From Trichobilharzia regenti (taxonomy: Eukaryota > Platyhelminthes > Trematoda > Strigeidida > Schistosomatidae): 64,000 nt of DNA. The stretch lies in contig CALYDD020000421.1 in the NCBI GenBank assembly GCA_944472135.2, positions 114,179 through 178,178 on the forward strand, read 5' to 3'. Below, in pieces: positions 22,892-35,100 of this stretch. A program made the position numbers and the translations under genes. Positions within the stretch are counted from its first letter, which is position 1; every line of letters begins with the position of its first letter. The notes beneath the pieces were generated by a model, which was not told the DNA's origin, did not search any database, and saw only the letters and a program-made list of their open reading frames with translations.

Positions 22892-23378
22892 GACACCCGT
22901 TGATTCTTCACGCCAAATCCGAATGAAATGATGACCTATGGTATATGATGTGATGCAATATAGTTCCATCATAACTATGATCGAATCCCCCACTATCTAT
23001 GTCTTTCCAACATTTTCTTCAAGAATTGCAGAACAATAATTTGAAATGGAAATGAAAATGTGCGTTAGTTTATGTTTTATCAAAGAACATGATTGTCTGA
23101 AAAGAAAATAATTGATGGATAAAATTGCATGCATCACACTCGAAAAATGTTGGTGGTTCACTGTGATTGAAACAGCTATACACAATAGAAGTAGAGGATC
23201 TGAATTTTTCTGATGATCTGTGCCTTAACCATTCACAAGAACAAACGAACAAGTTGGTAAGAGCTGCAACGAAGACAGGACTCAAGTTGAATTAGTTTAC
23301 CGAATATAGAAAACAGATTTGCAATAACCAGCTGCCGACTACCATCAACATCTGACTTCCCGAGATACTAAGGAACAT

Positions 23379-23612
23379 GTGGTCCACCAGAGAGGAAAAG
23401 CAATGCGACAAGAAGCTGTGGCGATGCAGAAAACCAATCAACACCATATTGCTCAACTAAAGAATATTCAGAAGGAAGTGGAGATGAAGTATGTGTATAG
23501 TGATCAGACATTTCTGGTAACACCATTCACCCTGAATGCCCTCAATTGCAGGGCTAATGGTAATCGAAGTTCTGTGAATCGACCTCATGATACCACGAGA
23601 GACATAATGTGA
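23379..23612 (+). other. Conserved R2 frame with a coiled-coil-like start, open (right arm)
   Basis: 77 codons, open. The diverged copy at 41770-42003 (minus) has exactly the same length, with about two thirds of residues the same by eye (QEAV, QHHI, QKEVEM, YSD, TFL, TPFT, NAL, VNRPHD). The left arm has a stop before the internal ATG. Equal length and no indel across diverged copies suggest an exon or small protein in the ancestor. Product unknown. Confidence 0.4.
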
Positions 23613-24051
23613 ACAAGGAATGGAAGCTTGCATACAGCCGTGGAGTTAGCCTTCAAGTCATCAGGTAACAGAAGTTGGTGTCAATGTTGTAAGTGAGCCC
23701 TCTGTTTCACTGAGAACACAATGAATGTACAATAGTCTGCGACCTGTGATAATAGTTGTCACTGGACGTAGAAGAAGTTTTTTGAGTAAGTTACCGTGAA
23801 GTGCAGTAATTAAGTATTGTGAAATGAAAAATAACAATAGCTTCAACACTGTTATCGAGACGCAACAGAAAGTCAAAGAGTGGTGAAATCTCCGAAATTG
23901 TTGTCATATCTGAATTATCAATCGAAGAAGCAGATATGCGACTGAGAAAACTTCAATTTGGATTTCATCTGGAATCACCATTAGTCAGAGAATCGCTGAC
24001 AACAAAGGATGGTTAGATATTATTTTATCCTGCTTCAAGGCTTTTCAATAG

Positions 24052-25134
24052 TGTAACAACAGAAGTCAAGGGCCAGGCAACAGATCGTTTTATTATGAAA
24101 ATCAACACGTATTTATACATATTCCACATACATTATTATAGACAAGCACAGTCATCTGATTGGTTGTTTATCAAAAGTTAGGCAGACAAACGCAGGCTTC
24201 TGATTGGTTGTTTCGGGATTCCTTGACAAATAGAGTTCTCTATCTGCGAATCATATTTTGCCACGTTAACTTTGCTGTGATTGGTTGTTGACTCAGCCTT
24301 GTTCATATTTTCTCACGGCCCATATTAGTGACCTAGACCTTAACGTAGATTAGTGTCAACCAATCGGCTAGCAGCCTGCTCTCACCACACTCGTCCCCCC
24401 GTCAAATACGTGCGACTGAAGTCGGCTTGATCTACTTGGTGCAAGCGTCATCGTTGGCTTGTCTCGCTGTATCCATTTCTGGAGCTCGCTGACGTTCACG
24501 CGCCTCTTATTGTTCGCCATTGCGACTGTGTCTACGTAACCCCATCTCGAAGTGACCATATATGGTCCTTCCCACTTTGGAAACTGTTTGCCTGACCCTG
24601 TCGAACATTCGTCCATACTTCGGCTCACACTTTCATATGCTGCTTTCACCCGACCTCCCAGCCGCGTCCCAAGTAGCAGCTCCATCGCTGACAGATCTTG
24701 AACGCCAGTGAACTGCGCAGAAGCCTTGAAGTCCTGCCCGAAGATCCATATGTCTCCATCAAAAACAGCAGGGCATAGGCTTTCCATTTGTCGGTAGGCA
24801 GCGACACCAAATGTAACAACAGAAGTCAAGGGCCAGGCAACAGATCGTTTTATTATGAAAATCAACACGTATTTATACATATTCCACATACATTATTATA
24901 GACAAGCGCAGTCATCTGATTGGTTGTTTATCAAAAGTTAGGCAGACAAACGCAGGCTTCTGATTGGTTGTTTCGGGATTCCTTGACAAATAGAGTTCTC
25001 TATCTGCGAATCATATTTTGCCACGTTAACTTTGCTGTGATTGGTTGTTGGCTCAGCCTTGTTCATATTTTCTCACGGCCCATATTAACGTAGCTTAGTG
25101 TCAGCCAATCGGCTAGCAGCCTGCTCTCACCACA
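24052..25134 (-). mobile_element. Minimal LTR retrotransposon (right arm)
   Basis: Mirror of 7386-8468, with LTRs at 24052-24389 and 24812-25134 and the chimeric frame at 24368-24787 on minus. The 15-bp difference between the two LTRs is preserved, so it arose before the palindrome formed. Confidence 0.85.
24368..24787 (-). pseudogene. Chimeric gag-start / integrase-end frame (right arm)
   Basis: Same protein as 7733-8152. It retains the GPY-type module KWEGPYMVTSRWG and lacks all catalytic retroelement domains. Confidence 0.7.
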
Positions 25135-25139
25135 ATAGT

Positions 25140-25375
25140 ACACTCCTTGAATCCACGAGAAATCGCAGGCGGTTTCTGTGGCTGTGACTTCGTTCAAGAA
25201 TTATGATAGAAAGTCGGGCTCGTTGTATTTGATCATGTACTGAGAAAGCTGCCTACTATCACGAGTCATATTCCTGATTGTAGCGGACTGGATTATGCGG
25301 GAAATTGTGAATGAGACCAAGAAGACAGGCATACATTGTACCAATGAGAATACGCGAGATGACTTGAACTTCAGT
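25140..25375 (+). pseudogene. RTE reverse transcriptase fragment inside R2 (right arm)
   Basis: Mirror of 7145-7380. Plus-strand TTCCTGATTGTAGCGGACTG aligns with the RTE segment around 60325. Confidence 0.55.
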
Positions 25376-25408
25376 CACATCAACCATCGTTGATCATCAT
25401 CAACTTTG

Positions 25409-25525
25409 AACCCTGTGTTTATTAAGTTGGCCGAAATCAGTCAATCAATCGAAATGATTCTCAGAGAAGTCAAACTCAATACATGTCATATCATTGACAA
25501 TGGAGTGAATGTATTTCTCAAGTGA
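25409..25525 (+). other. Exon-like 38-codon frame in R2 (right arm)
   Basis: Mirror of 6995-7111. The frame ends with FLK then GTGAGT. Confidence 0.35.
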
Positions 25526-26749
25526 GTGACTCCTAAGAATTGAGTAAATTTCATTTCTTCCCTAACTCATATTAATATATGTAAAGAATTTGGGCACTGT
25601 GTTAGTAAGTAATTCCATATTAGCTTGTTTACTAGATGTATCACACAGCGATACGTCTAATGAACAAACTAATATGCAATTGCCTTTCCTACATTCTGAT
25701 GCACCATCACACTAAGCGATGAGCATAAAATGCATGAACTGCTGTAATTGGTGAGTGAAGACACTGTAAAGAGAGTATAGTGCATAGCGTGATTTACGAA
25801 TGATGATATTTGAATAATATGCATGGTCGCTTAATTCACTTATATGAGTAGTATAGTGCGTGTGTGTATGCGATACAGTCGCATAGATGTATATTGTAGT
25901 CTGGAGAATGAAATACAAGATTTTGTGATAGCCTTCTTCTAAGAATGAAAAATTTCACACTGAAATCGTATTCTCCCGTGATTTTCTATTATTTTTGCAA
26001 AATGTATATTTGTGGTATGGTAGTTGGTTTTATTACAGGTAATGACTGCTTCCCTCCGTCTAGCGCAATACTGGAAAACACCGTTCTAATTTTTGCAAGC
26101 CGTCATGCAATTATGTTCATGGTGGCTCAAAAATAACAAAATAGAAAATTCGGTGGTTTCCTACTTGCCTACAATGAGATAGATAATCGCACCTTGTACA
26201 AACCAATCACCATGTATAGACTACTTGCTGTAAACAAGGCGTCAAATATCTGCACTACTGTGACATCAAACAAACTTGGTCCTCTGGTATCGGCTCTCGT
26301 GACTTGATGATGAGACAAGCAGTAAACGCTCCATATAGAGTAATAAGTTCTCTCAAGTTAAACTGTAGCCATATTAATCAGACTTCAGTGTGTCTGATCT
26401 CACTCATGATTTTCATTTGTTTGTATCACTGAGTGAATATCTCTCAATTTTCTGACATGTTGTTTGTGATGAGTGTTAAGGAGGATAAACATAAGGAGAT
26501 TAAGACTGTTTTACGACTAACTCGTCAGCTCTCACTTTCTGTAACTTTCCACTATCCAATAATTTTGTAGTCCATAACAATCAGACTTGAAATTTTTATC
26601 ATCATCACCAATAATAGCATTCATTCATTGCTTTCCTCCTCGAGTGGAATACTCATCAGCGTTGGAACATATCCTTTCCACACGATTGACAGCCTGCACT
26701 CCTATCCGGCTCAACTACTTCATGCGAGCTTTCGGTTCATCTTTTATAT

Positions 26750-26938
26750 TTTTTATATTTTTGATTACAGCTTGATTCCACACTGTATTGTTGGTACAAT
26801 TATGGAATTTTCAGCATAGATATCGGTAGCCCAAATTTTGCAGGCCGACCATAGATATCAGGTGTGCATCGGCAGGGGATCAAGCCTCGGACCATGTTCA
26901 TGGTTGTCGAGAGTCCTAACCACTGTGCCACCGACGCA
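26750..26938 (-). mobile_element. tRNA-derived SINE (right arm)
   Basis: Mirror of 5583-5770. Confidence 0.75.
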
Positions 26939-27019
26939 TCTTCACATTATATTATCCATTTCGACATAATATCAAACCCATTTTTCTCTCTGATTGTCAG
27001 GTTGCATTCAAGGAGTGGA

Positions 27020-28391
27020 ACAGTGTGTGGTGTCACTCGATGATCTTCACTGTGTATATCCGGTCAACCATCATTTCCTACTGAATATTCGTTAGTGAGA
27101 CAGTAGGTTGTTGTCTGGCTCTATTTCACGTCTCCCCCTCCCTCCACCTCAACTGATGCCGTTTTACTCGTTTGGAGTAATATTTTTTCAGATCATGAGG
27201 TGCTAAAACTTGTACTAAACATTCCGCCTGAAATCAATTGCTTCTCACTTACTTTATCTGTCAATAGGTGACTAGTAACAAGCTCCGATAAGCGGCAATT
27301 TAGAAGAGAGAAAATGTAACTTCAGCGATTATTAGCCTCATATGTGATTCTGAGTTTTGAACCGTAGCGCGTTATTCCTGAGGTCTTGTGTTTAGTGAAT
27401 TCTACATGTCTCTGCATCGTATTGAACGCCATCATTGGGCATCTTTCCATTTCCTTTCAATGCGTTGACTGCGGAAGACTTTCACATATATTTCATAGTA
27501 ATGGTCTGTGTCCTGATTTCTGGATCCTCTCTTTGTTATCATCAACCTAGCCTACTGTGTTTGAAACGATGATTTCCTGTTTAGCTAGGTGGACTTAAGA
27601 GGGTTCTGAGAAGTTAGTTCCCATTAATATGAACTTGTTTGTCTCGTCGCCTCGACAGCTGCCATGAATATCATCATCACACCTACTCCTGCCCCACTTC
27701 AAATAACCCAGTGAGCAGTAGGTCCTCATCAAACCAGTAATGAATCAGACTTGTGAAAATTTATGGCGACGCACTGAACATTGTTGACATGGCTGTCAAA
27801 TTCATTCTCCATCAACGCCGTAGGAAGTCTTTACGAGAACGATAACGCTGAGATGAGAGTTCGATTATGCTACACGTTGACCTTAACAAACTTTCTATGC
27901 TTTGTTGAAAACCCATATGCACATTGATTGCAACTTAGTTTGTGCATGTGTGTGAATTACACTGCCTTGTTTCACTCTATTCTCTCTAAACCGGTGGACA
28001 TTCCACTTACCAACAAATCTGAAATTTCATTCTCTCATTCATCTCCCTCATGATAATCGTCAAATTAGTATTCTTATATGTTACCTCATGTCACATTAAG
28101 ATGTTTCGAAAATCTATATGAAATGTAATCACTCACTGTGTCAATCATGTATGACGATGATGACATTTGAAGTGAATATTTGGTAAATATTAAATCCATG
28201 GTGTATATTAAATTCACTATGGAATACGAACACAACGATGAGTTCAATTACTTGGACCCAAATATCAAAGATGAAACGATGGAACGGTCGAAAAGTCCAT
28301 CTACAGAAAAGAAACTTGGACCGGACAATACCTTCACTACAACAGCTTCTGCCCTATGAGCCATAAGCGGGGATTAGTAAGGACACTGTAC
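27020..28391. other. Unassigned arm DNA, right
   Basis: Mirror of 4129-5500. No gene seen. Confidence 0.45.
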
Positions 28392-28534
28392 GATGAAGTA
28401 GTCAGAAAAATAAAATAATTTGGACAATTATAGTTTTTTAAAAAAGAAAAATTATTCTAAGGGGAGGGTGATGGAGTAGTCCGGTTTATACAGTCATGTA
28501 ACGATGGCCAAGGTAAGGAAAGTGGCTGTACAAA
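28392..28534 (-). mobile_element. PLE 3' UTR remnant (right arm)
   Basis: Mirror of 3986-4128. It ends inside the tandem-repeat region of the UTR, without a hammerhead. Confidence 0.7.
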
Positions 28535-30061
28535 CTACTTCTGAACACACAAGTTTGGCTTCTTCAGGTGGATTCCTATTGCTTCAGCTGTATGTAGAAG
28601 ACGAACTCGTAAAGCAAAATTAAGATTAGTAGGAATGCGATAAATAATTTTAAATGCAGTATTAACATCAACCTTATGCTCACTATCTACAAGGTGGGCT
28701 AAAATAGAGCTACGAATAGATTTTGTTTGTCCCTTGCTTAACCATGCCGGATGATGTTCGGAAATACGATGATGAACCTGCCTAATTGTTCGCCCGATGT
28801 AGCTGGCTCCGCAGCTGCAGTCAAACTGGTAGATACACATAGAAGAGGCGAATTTAGGTAGTTTATCCTTATTACTCGAACGTAGGATAGGTGTGGTCGT
28901 GAAGAGACAGCGTACCTCTGCTGCATAATAAGCTCTTTTAACTGCATTCCTCAGTCGCTGCGTTATTATTTCGCTGATGTTGTCGCCGAGGAACTGAAGT
29001 TTTATGAACAGTGGTTTTTTCGGAACTGTTGCCATAGTCACTGTCCTAGGTGATGAATTCATATTTTTCTCAATAAACTTATCTGGATAACCATTTTTTC
29101 TAAGTAATTCTCTAATAATCTCAAGCTCCTCATTGAAGCAGTCGTCTGAACAGATTAACCTAGCTCTATGAACCAGAGACTTTACCAGGTTGCGTTTATA
29201 TTTCAAAGGTACAAAACTCAAAAAATGAGTGTACTGTCCTGTTGTAGTAGGTTTCCTGTACACACTCCTTCTTAGTGTGCCATCTTCTTTCCTTGCCATG
29301 AAGACGTCTAGGAATGAGATACAGTCATTACTTTCTTTCTCTATAGTAAAGTTTATTGCTGAATGGGCATCATTAAACTTGTCAAGGATGTTCATTGCGT
29401 CGTCCTCGTTTTTTATGACCAGAAATGTATCATCCATATATCGACAGTAGAAATCCAAGTCACTAATTGCTCCTTTCAGTGGTCCATTCTCTAACTTAGC
29501 GAGGAAAAAATCAGCTAGGATTGGGCCTAATGGGGAACCCATAGCTACACCATCAATATGTCTGTAATATTCCTTATTGAATAAGAAATGAACGTTCATT
29601 GTACATCTTAAAATAAGTTCCTTCAAGGTGGATACAGAAATGCCGATGTCTATGTTTCGTGTAGTAATCTCCTCGCATATAAAATCCACTGTCTCCATTA
29701 ACGGTACGTTGGTGAACAAGGAGGATACATCAAAAGATATCATAAACTTGTCCTTCACATTAAGATCTCTTATTTTTCCAACAAATTCAAAACTGCCATT
29801 TACGCTATGTTTTACCAACTCATTATGCAGAGGTTTCAGGAGCTTGACTAACCATTTTGCTGTGGCATGGTATGGGGAATTACACATATCTAAAACTGGT
29901 CGAAGTGGTAAACCAATTTTGTGCACTTTTGGAAGTCCATATAATCTTGGTGTAATCGTGCCAGTAGGCTTTAGAGATTCATATAAACCTTCTATGATGC
30001 TACTTTGTTGTTTAAGTCATTTTAGTGACTCGATTGGCTGTTTCTCTACTTTTTCTGTTGG
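28535..30061 (-). pseudogene. Penelope-like element RT / GIY-YIG endonuclease, 5' truncated (right arm)
   Basis: Mirror of 2459-3985. Same truncation, the same in-frame TGA and the same YMDD and GIY-YIG-type motifs. One residue differs by eye (RELLRKN here, RELFRKN in the left arm). The shared stop shows the element was already dead when the arms duplicated. Confidence 0.9.
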
Positions 30062-30689
30062 AAAATATGAATTCATCACCTAGGACAGTGACTATGGCAA
30101 CAGTTCCGAAAAAACCACTGTTCATAAAACTTCAGTTCCTCGGCGACAACATCAGCGAAATAATAACGCAGCGACTGAGGAATGCAGTTAAAAGAGCTTA
30201 TTATGCAGCAGAGGTACGCTGTCTCTTCACGACCACACCTATCCTACGTTCGAGTAATAAGGATAAACTACCTAAATTCGCCTCTTCTATGTGTATCTAC
30301 CAGTTTGACTGCAGCTGCGGAGCCAGCTACATCGGGCGAACAATTAGGCAGGTTCATCATCGTATTTCCGAACATCATCCGGCATGGTTAAGCAAGGGAC
30401 AAACAAAATCTATTCGTAGCTCTATTTTAGCCCACCTTGTAGATAGTGAGCATAAGGTTGATGTTAATACTGCATTTAAAATTATTTATCGCATTCCTAC
30501 TAATCTTCATTTTGCTTTACGAGTTCGTCTTCTACATACAGCTGAAGCAATAGGAATCCACCTGAAGAAGCCAAACTTGTGTGTTCAGAAGTAGTTTGTA
30601 CAGCCACTTTCCTTACCTTGGCCATCGTTACATGACTGTATAAACCGGACTACTCCATCACCCTCCCCTTAGAATAATTTTTCTTTTTA

Positions 30690-30945
30690 AAAACTATAAT
30701 TGTCCAAATTATTTTATTTTTCTGACTACTTCATCTTTAATTACGTGTTATCCTTGTAAAAATTATTTTATTCTTATGATCACTTCAACTTTAGTTACAA
30801 ATTATCATTGTCCAAATTGTTTTATTTTTCTGACTACTTCATCTTTAATTACGTGTTATCCTTGTAAAAATTATTGTATTCTTATGACCACTTCAACTTT
30901 AGTTACAAATTATCATTGTCCAAATTGTTTTATTTTCTTTAACAA
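30690..30945 (+). repeat. Tandem repeat in the PLE 3' UTR (right arm)
   Basis: Alternating units of about 51-56 bp (A', B, A, B, A in plus order), one more than in the left arm. This is the largest length difference between the arms. Confidence 0.75.
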
Positions 30946-31190
30946 TCTGTTACGTAATCAACCTGTGCACACGCTTATTCCTTAATTGCTCTTCATTTTT
31001 CCAAAATTATGCATTATGCAATCCACGTGTTGTAACCATTTCCACCTCTTAATTATAGATATTAATTTTTCTTCGTTAATTATCACCCCATTGACATTTT
31101 GACACCGACTAATTATTGTTAACAAACATATCGCCACTTGATTGGTAAATTGTTGCGTGTTGTAATTAAAATGCTATATATATTATAGTA

Positions 31191-31236
31191 GAGCCAGAGA
31201 TGAGGATCTAATTGAAAAGTAAATATTTCTTCGCTC
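31191..31236 (+). ncRNA. Degenerate hammerhead ribozyme of the PLE (right arm)
   Basis: Same as 1335-1380: GAGC/GCTC stem I, GATCTAATTGAAAA core segment, TTC before the closing stem, and a damaged CUGAUGA box. Confidence 0.55.
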
Positions 31237-31696
31237 AATCTTTCTCTTTTCTAAATGTCTAATTGGGGATATTTTCTATATTGAAACAGAATTTGTCAAA
31301 AATTCTCATAGGGCTTTCTTATGTTTTCATTACAATTAATGAAAATTATTTGGGATGACTGCAACAATGATCCTCTTGTAGGCATAAAGCTTAATGAAGG
31401 ATGCAAAATGATCCAGACAAATATGTATTACTGAATTTTCTTATTCAGAAGGGAATATCACTCATTTGACGGACACTCAACAAAAAATGGTGGAAACTGT
31501 GTATGTTTGTGGCAAGGTATTCATTGTAAAACAACAATCCGCAATAATATTTTATATTTTTGTTTCCTTTACTCTATCTTATTCCAAACGGTGATATGTG
31601 TATTTTCCAACAAGGGAAATTGACTGTAACACAAATGTGTGAGAGAAAGGGTACGTGGTGTAGGAGAGGTGTGAACAAGTGTGTGTAAAAGTGTCC
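31237..31696. other. Unassigned DNA between the PLE tail and R1 (right arm)
   Basis: Mirror of 876-1334. No gene. Confidence 0.4.
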
Positions 31697-32571
31697 AATG
31701 CAGAGTATGTATGAAAATGACTACCACCATTGGATTCTGATTGGTTGTAATGTCATGTGATAAACAGGTCACCCATTGTTTATTTAGTTAATGGACAGAC
31801 AAAGCATGATGTGAGTTATAATGGAATATCGACCAATGTACACATAGCCAAATATGTCAGACTGTCAAAAACAAAATAGACATCATGTGACTACATATCA
31901 AATTCTAGGCTATATTTCAAGTCACAAACTAGAATGAAACAGAGCTACAATGATCACTTGTATTCCATGATCCATTCACCAGCCATGTTTCGTGATGAAA
32001 TCGAAGTTGGAAGTGAATCACGTGCGTTGGAGTCAACATTTGAGAGAAATAACCAATGTTATTAGTATTCACTCCTTTTGTTCCGAGTGGTGTATACCCA
32101 TTCCAGACGAAATGGAATATGATAGGATAGATCCCATCATGGTGACTTGTGTCCACGAGTACTGACAAGCACGTTTTCTCTTCACATGACCTCCTTCATT
32201 TCTCCATCAGACACACCTGACATGTGGATTCCCATTGTCAGTATAGCTGAAGATTAAACGATCAATTCATGGTTGTTTTGTTTAAACCAACTCCATATTT
32301 TGGCGGGAGTAACGGATACTGCAGTCATCGTTCCAGCGTTCGCTGTCCGTTAGTAGACGGAGAAATACTATCAGAAGTATTATTGTGATTTATTGTTATG
32401 ACACTCATTCTGAGACCTGTGTTGAATCACCTAATGGTTGGCTCCATATTGGTGCAAGAATAAAGGGTTCTTGAGTCACCAATCTGTGTGTCTGGTTTTC
32501 CGCGTTGGTTATTGCACAAAGTTGATGAAAGTCTTCTAAGGACAATGTGAAGTCCAGTGTAGTTAGACCTG
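31697..32571 (-). repeat. R1 repeat, right arm outer copy
   Basis: Mirror of 1-875 with a few substitutions. It is the outermost block of the visible palindrome. Plus-strand sequence beyond 32571 leads into a Pao-like gag fragment at about 32851. Confidence 0.65.
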
Positions 32572-32850
32572 GATGTTGACAGTTTCTTATATCTCCTGGA
32601 GTTATTCGTCTTATTTGTTGGCTTTTTGTCATTCCTGGCGTCTGCAAATCTTCTTTTCACGAGTGTTATTTGGAACTTTCCGGATCTTCTGGTTAATTTC
32701 GATAATTCGTTGGTCAAAGGAAGGACAAGGCCTTTTCGAAGCAGACAGGAAAGTAAATAATGATGACTTGCCTGTTATTTGTAATGATGTGTATGATGCT
32801 AAGCATGATAGATTGATGTCGATGTTTCATCGTCTAGTGATAGTTCAATT

Positions 32851-33095
32851 TTGAAATTCCCAAATTTGAGCCTCGGTTTTTGTGACGGAAACTCAGCTGA
32901 CTATCCACAGCTTGTAAATGAGTTTGAAGTCATGTTGACTGGGTTTGCAGTAAATGACGAAATGAAGTTAATGTATTTTTTGAGGTACTGCACTGGTGTT
33001 GCTGCAAGAGCTATACAGTGCTGTAAGCTTATGCCCCAAAACGAAGACTATACTTAGGCGATGCGTATCCTGCGTCTGCGAATCTTCTTTAGGAT
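32851..33095 (+). pseudogene. Pao/BEL-type gag fragment (DUF1759-like)
   Basis: The frame reads KFPNLSLGFCDGN, then NEFEVMLTGFAVND, MKLMYFLRYCTGVAARAI and, after a stop, an AMRILRLR segment. This follows the DUF1759 gag pattern of Pao/BEL elements and related host genes (a P-x-FDGN start, a DxxKxxYL-like middle, an EA-x-RAI helix). A TAG at 33055 breaks it just before the last helix. It lies right outside the visible end of the palindrome. Confidence 0.6.
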
Positions 33096-34238
33096 ATATT
33101 GACCAAACGAAAATATCTATTACATTGATACTTATTCTCTTTCATTATGATAGTGTAGTATGTTACAAACATGAGTGAAAATACCAAAATCTTCCATTTT
33201 GACATAAAAATTTACTACCCAAGTGTTCGTATTTTTGACTAAATTTACTGTCAATGTTGTGTACAACAGTGTGTATGTTCAATATGTGTTGCGAAATGTC
33301 CCTTTACAGTTTTCATGTGACAGTCAGTGAAGAATATATAATGTGGTGAATATATTTCACCATCGTATTCTTGTCTACAATATTCGACAACCAATGAATG
33401 AATGAGTGAGTCATCAAATTCTGGGATGAGAGAGTTTTGATTGGTTTCATGGAGGATGTCGTCACCAACTGACTTTATTTAGATAACTGCTTACAGCTTT
33501 GGAAAAATGAACAGCAAATTCGTCGTAATTCAGTCACACCACTCACCATCTTACTAGGAATTGAGCCGAGGGCGTTAAGGCTGCAAAACCGTGGATAAAC
33601 AGTTCAAAGCAATCTACGAACAGGATGAAACAGCTATTCAGTATTTCCCTGGGTTCCGTCAAAGTGACAAGCATAAGATTCCAAGTGTGAAATGTGCATG
33701 CTTTCTATTATGAAGCTACACACTGCATAAACTAGGCTTCGAATTAAGCAAGATAAGAACGTCCGTTTGTTTCCTTCTGTCAAAGAATACTGAGTCATGA
33801 TGCATGTAGATTACAGGAACAACAGTTAGTGAGGTGTGATGATACCGTCAATACAACTGGCACTATAAGAAAGTAGTTAGTTACGAAATGTATGAGAGAA
33901 GATTTAAGAAATTACGACAAATGACATAATTATGTAATATGTGTCACAATTTTCATCCGGGTATCCTGAGATCCTTCAACATTTTCTTCGATAAACAAAG
34001 ATTACACTCACATCAAATGATTGTATAGGGTTTAGAGAGTCAAATTATATTCCGTTCTATCCACAGCAACAGAAAAGCCTTGAAATTACATGTACACATT
34101 TAACACTGTTAATTTTCTTTCCAGTCAATTCGATGAAAGTGATCAACGACCCCTTTCCGTCTTGTTTTCATGGTAGATGTCTGCTAATACTACTTGTCGT
34201 ACACTGAATGGTTATTTGATCTATGAGACCACAACATA
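33096..34238. other. Unassigned DNA
   Basis: No convincing frame or RNA. AT-rich. Confidence 0.4.
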
Positions 34239-34690
34239 TTGATATCATTTTACGCAGCACACCTATGTTTGTCATTCTCTAGCCGACGAATGATTGGGAC
34301 GCAAACGAAGGATAAGCTTGATAGTTTTGTCACATCTATGTGTATTTATCAATTCAACTGCACCTGCGGTGACAGTTATATTGTGCATACTACTAGACAG
34401 CTTAACCAACGTGTTAGTGAACATCTCCCATCGTGGTTTGGCAAAGGACAGACATAAACAATCCGCAGCTCAATTCTGTCACATCTAATTGATAGTGGTC
34501 ATGTAGTCGATAAAACGAAAGCCTTCAAAGTAATTCATCGTATCCTACCGAATCTTTCTAATAGACTTCGTATTCGTCTACTGTACACAGCTGAGGCGAT
34601 GGGCATTCGAACTATTAAACCTAAACTATGCATTCAAAAGAAGTTCGTGCAGCCATTATCCCTCCCGTGGCCTAATAAGACATAACCAAC
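34239..34690 (+). pseudogene. Second Penelope-like element relic: GIY-YIG domain
   Basis: The conceptual frame has TSMCIYQFNCTCGDSYI, RQLNQRVSEHLP, SSILSHLIDSGH and a C-terminus (LYTAEAMGIRT, CIQKKFVQP) matching the PLE at 3660-3990 at about half the residues. A TAA near 34455 interrupts it, and the RT part is absent. It is an older, diverged family member. The hammerhead at 35101-35144 lies about 460 bp downstream in the same orientation. Confidence 0.8.
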
Positions 34691-35100
34691 GAAAGACTTC
34701 TACACCACCCCTTATTTATATTTCCAACCCCTTTCTTATCATCCCTTAATCTTATCTTATATTCATTAAAAACGTGTTTCATTTCCTTCCCCTACAATCT
34801 AACATTACGTAATCGGTTCATTTGTTTTTACTAGCCTTTATCGACTACTTCCACCTGAACAATTCTTTGTTTAATCATACTGTTTTTCATTACTCGTGTT
34901 ATCACAGATTGCCTCATTTTTTCATCCTTATTATTGATAAGACCATTATTATCATTATTATTATTACTATTATCAATATTATCACTACCAGTATTATGAC
35001 TAACTGCACAATTTTTATTCACCATCGTATTATCCTATAGACAAAACACCATGATTGGTTAATATTTCAATTTTTATTTGTAAACTTATGTATATTAGAG
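34691..35100 (+). other. 3' UTR of the second PLE relic, with an AT-rich simple repeat
   Basis: Contains an irregular (ATT)n tract at about 34930-34990. No gene. It lies between the GIY-YIG relic and the hammerhead. Confidence 0.5.

Larger units (their letters stand above)
22960..27020 (-). repeat. R2 repeat block, right arm
   Basis: Mirror of 5500-9560, with the same LTR insertion and SINE. Confidence 0.75.
30062..31236 (+). mobile_element. Inverted 3' piece of the Penelope-like element (right arm)
   Basis: Mirror of 1335-2458: GIY-YIG C-terminal frame to 30594, 3' UTR with tandem repeats, and the decayed hammerhead at the end. One residue differs (NLHFALR here, NLNFALR in the other three copies). 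Confidence 0.85.
19182..32571 (-). repeat. Right arm of the giant inverted repeat
   Basis: Reverse complement of 1-13330. It carries the same mobile elements at the same relative sites, with a few private differences: an extra unit of about 51 bp in the PLE 3' tandem repeat, a Leu for Phe change in the PLE protein, and several bases in the 18S fragment that stay closer to a functional 18S than those of the left arm. The match runs at least to about 32571, where the left copy reaches the window edge, so the real outer end may be further out. Confidence 0.95.

Noticed and set aside
1..32571. The palindrome as a pure assembly artefact from a fold-back read
   Set aside because: The arms carry private substitutions and a 51-bp length difference, and the spacer is 5.85 kb of different sequence. 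An artefact is less likely but can only be excluded with raw reads.
34930..34990. CRISPR-like or regular array in the (ATT)n region
   Set aside because: It is an irregular simple repeat without spacers.
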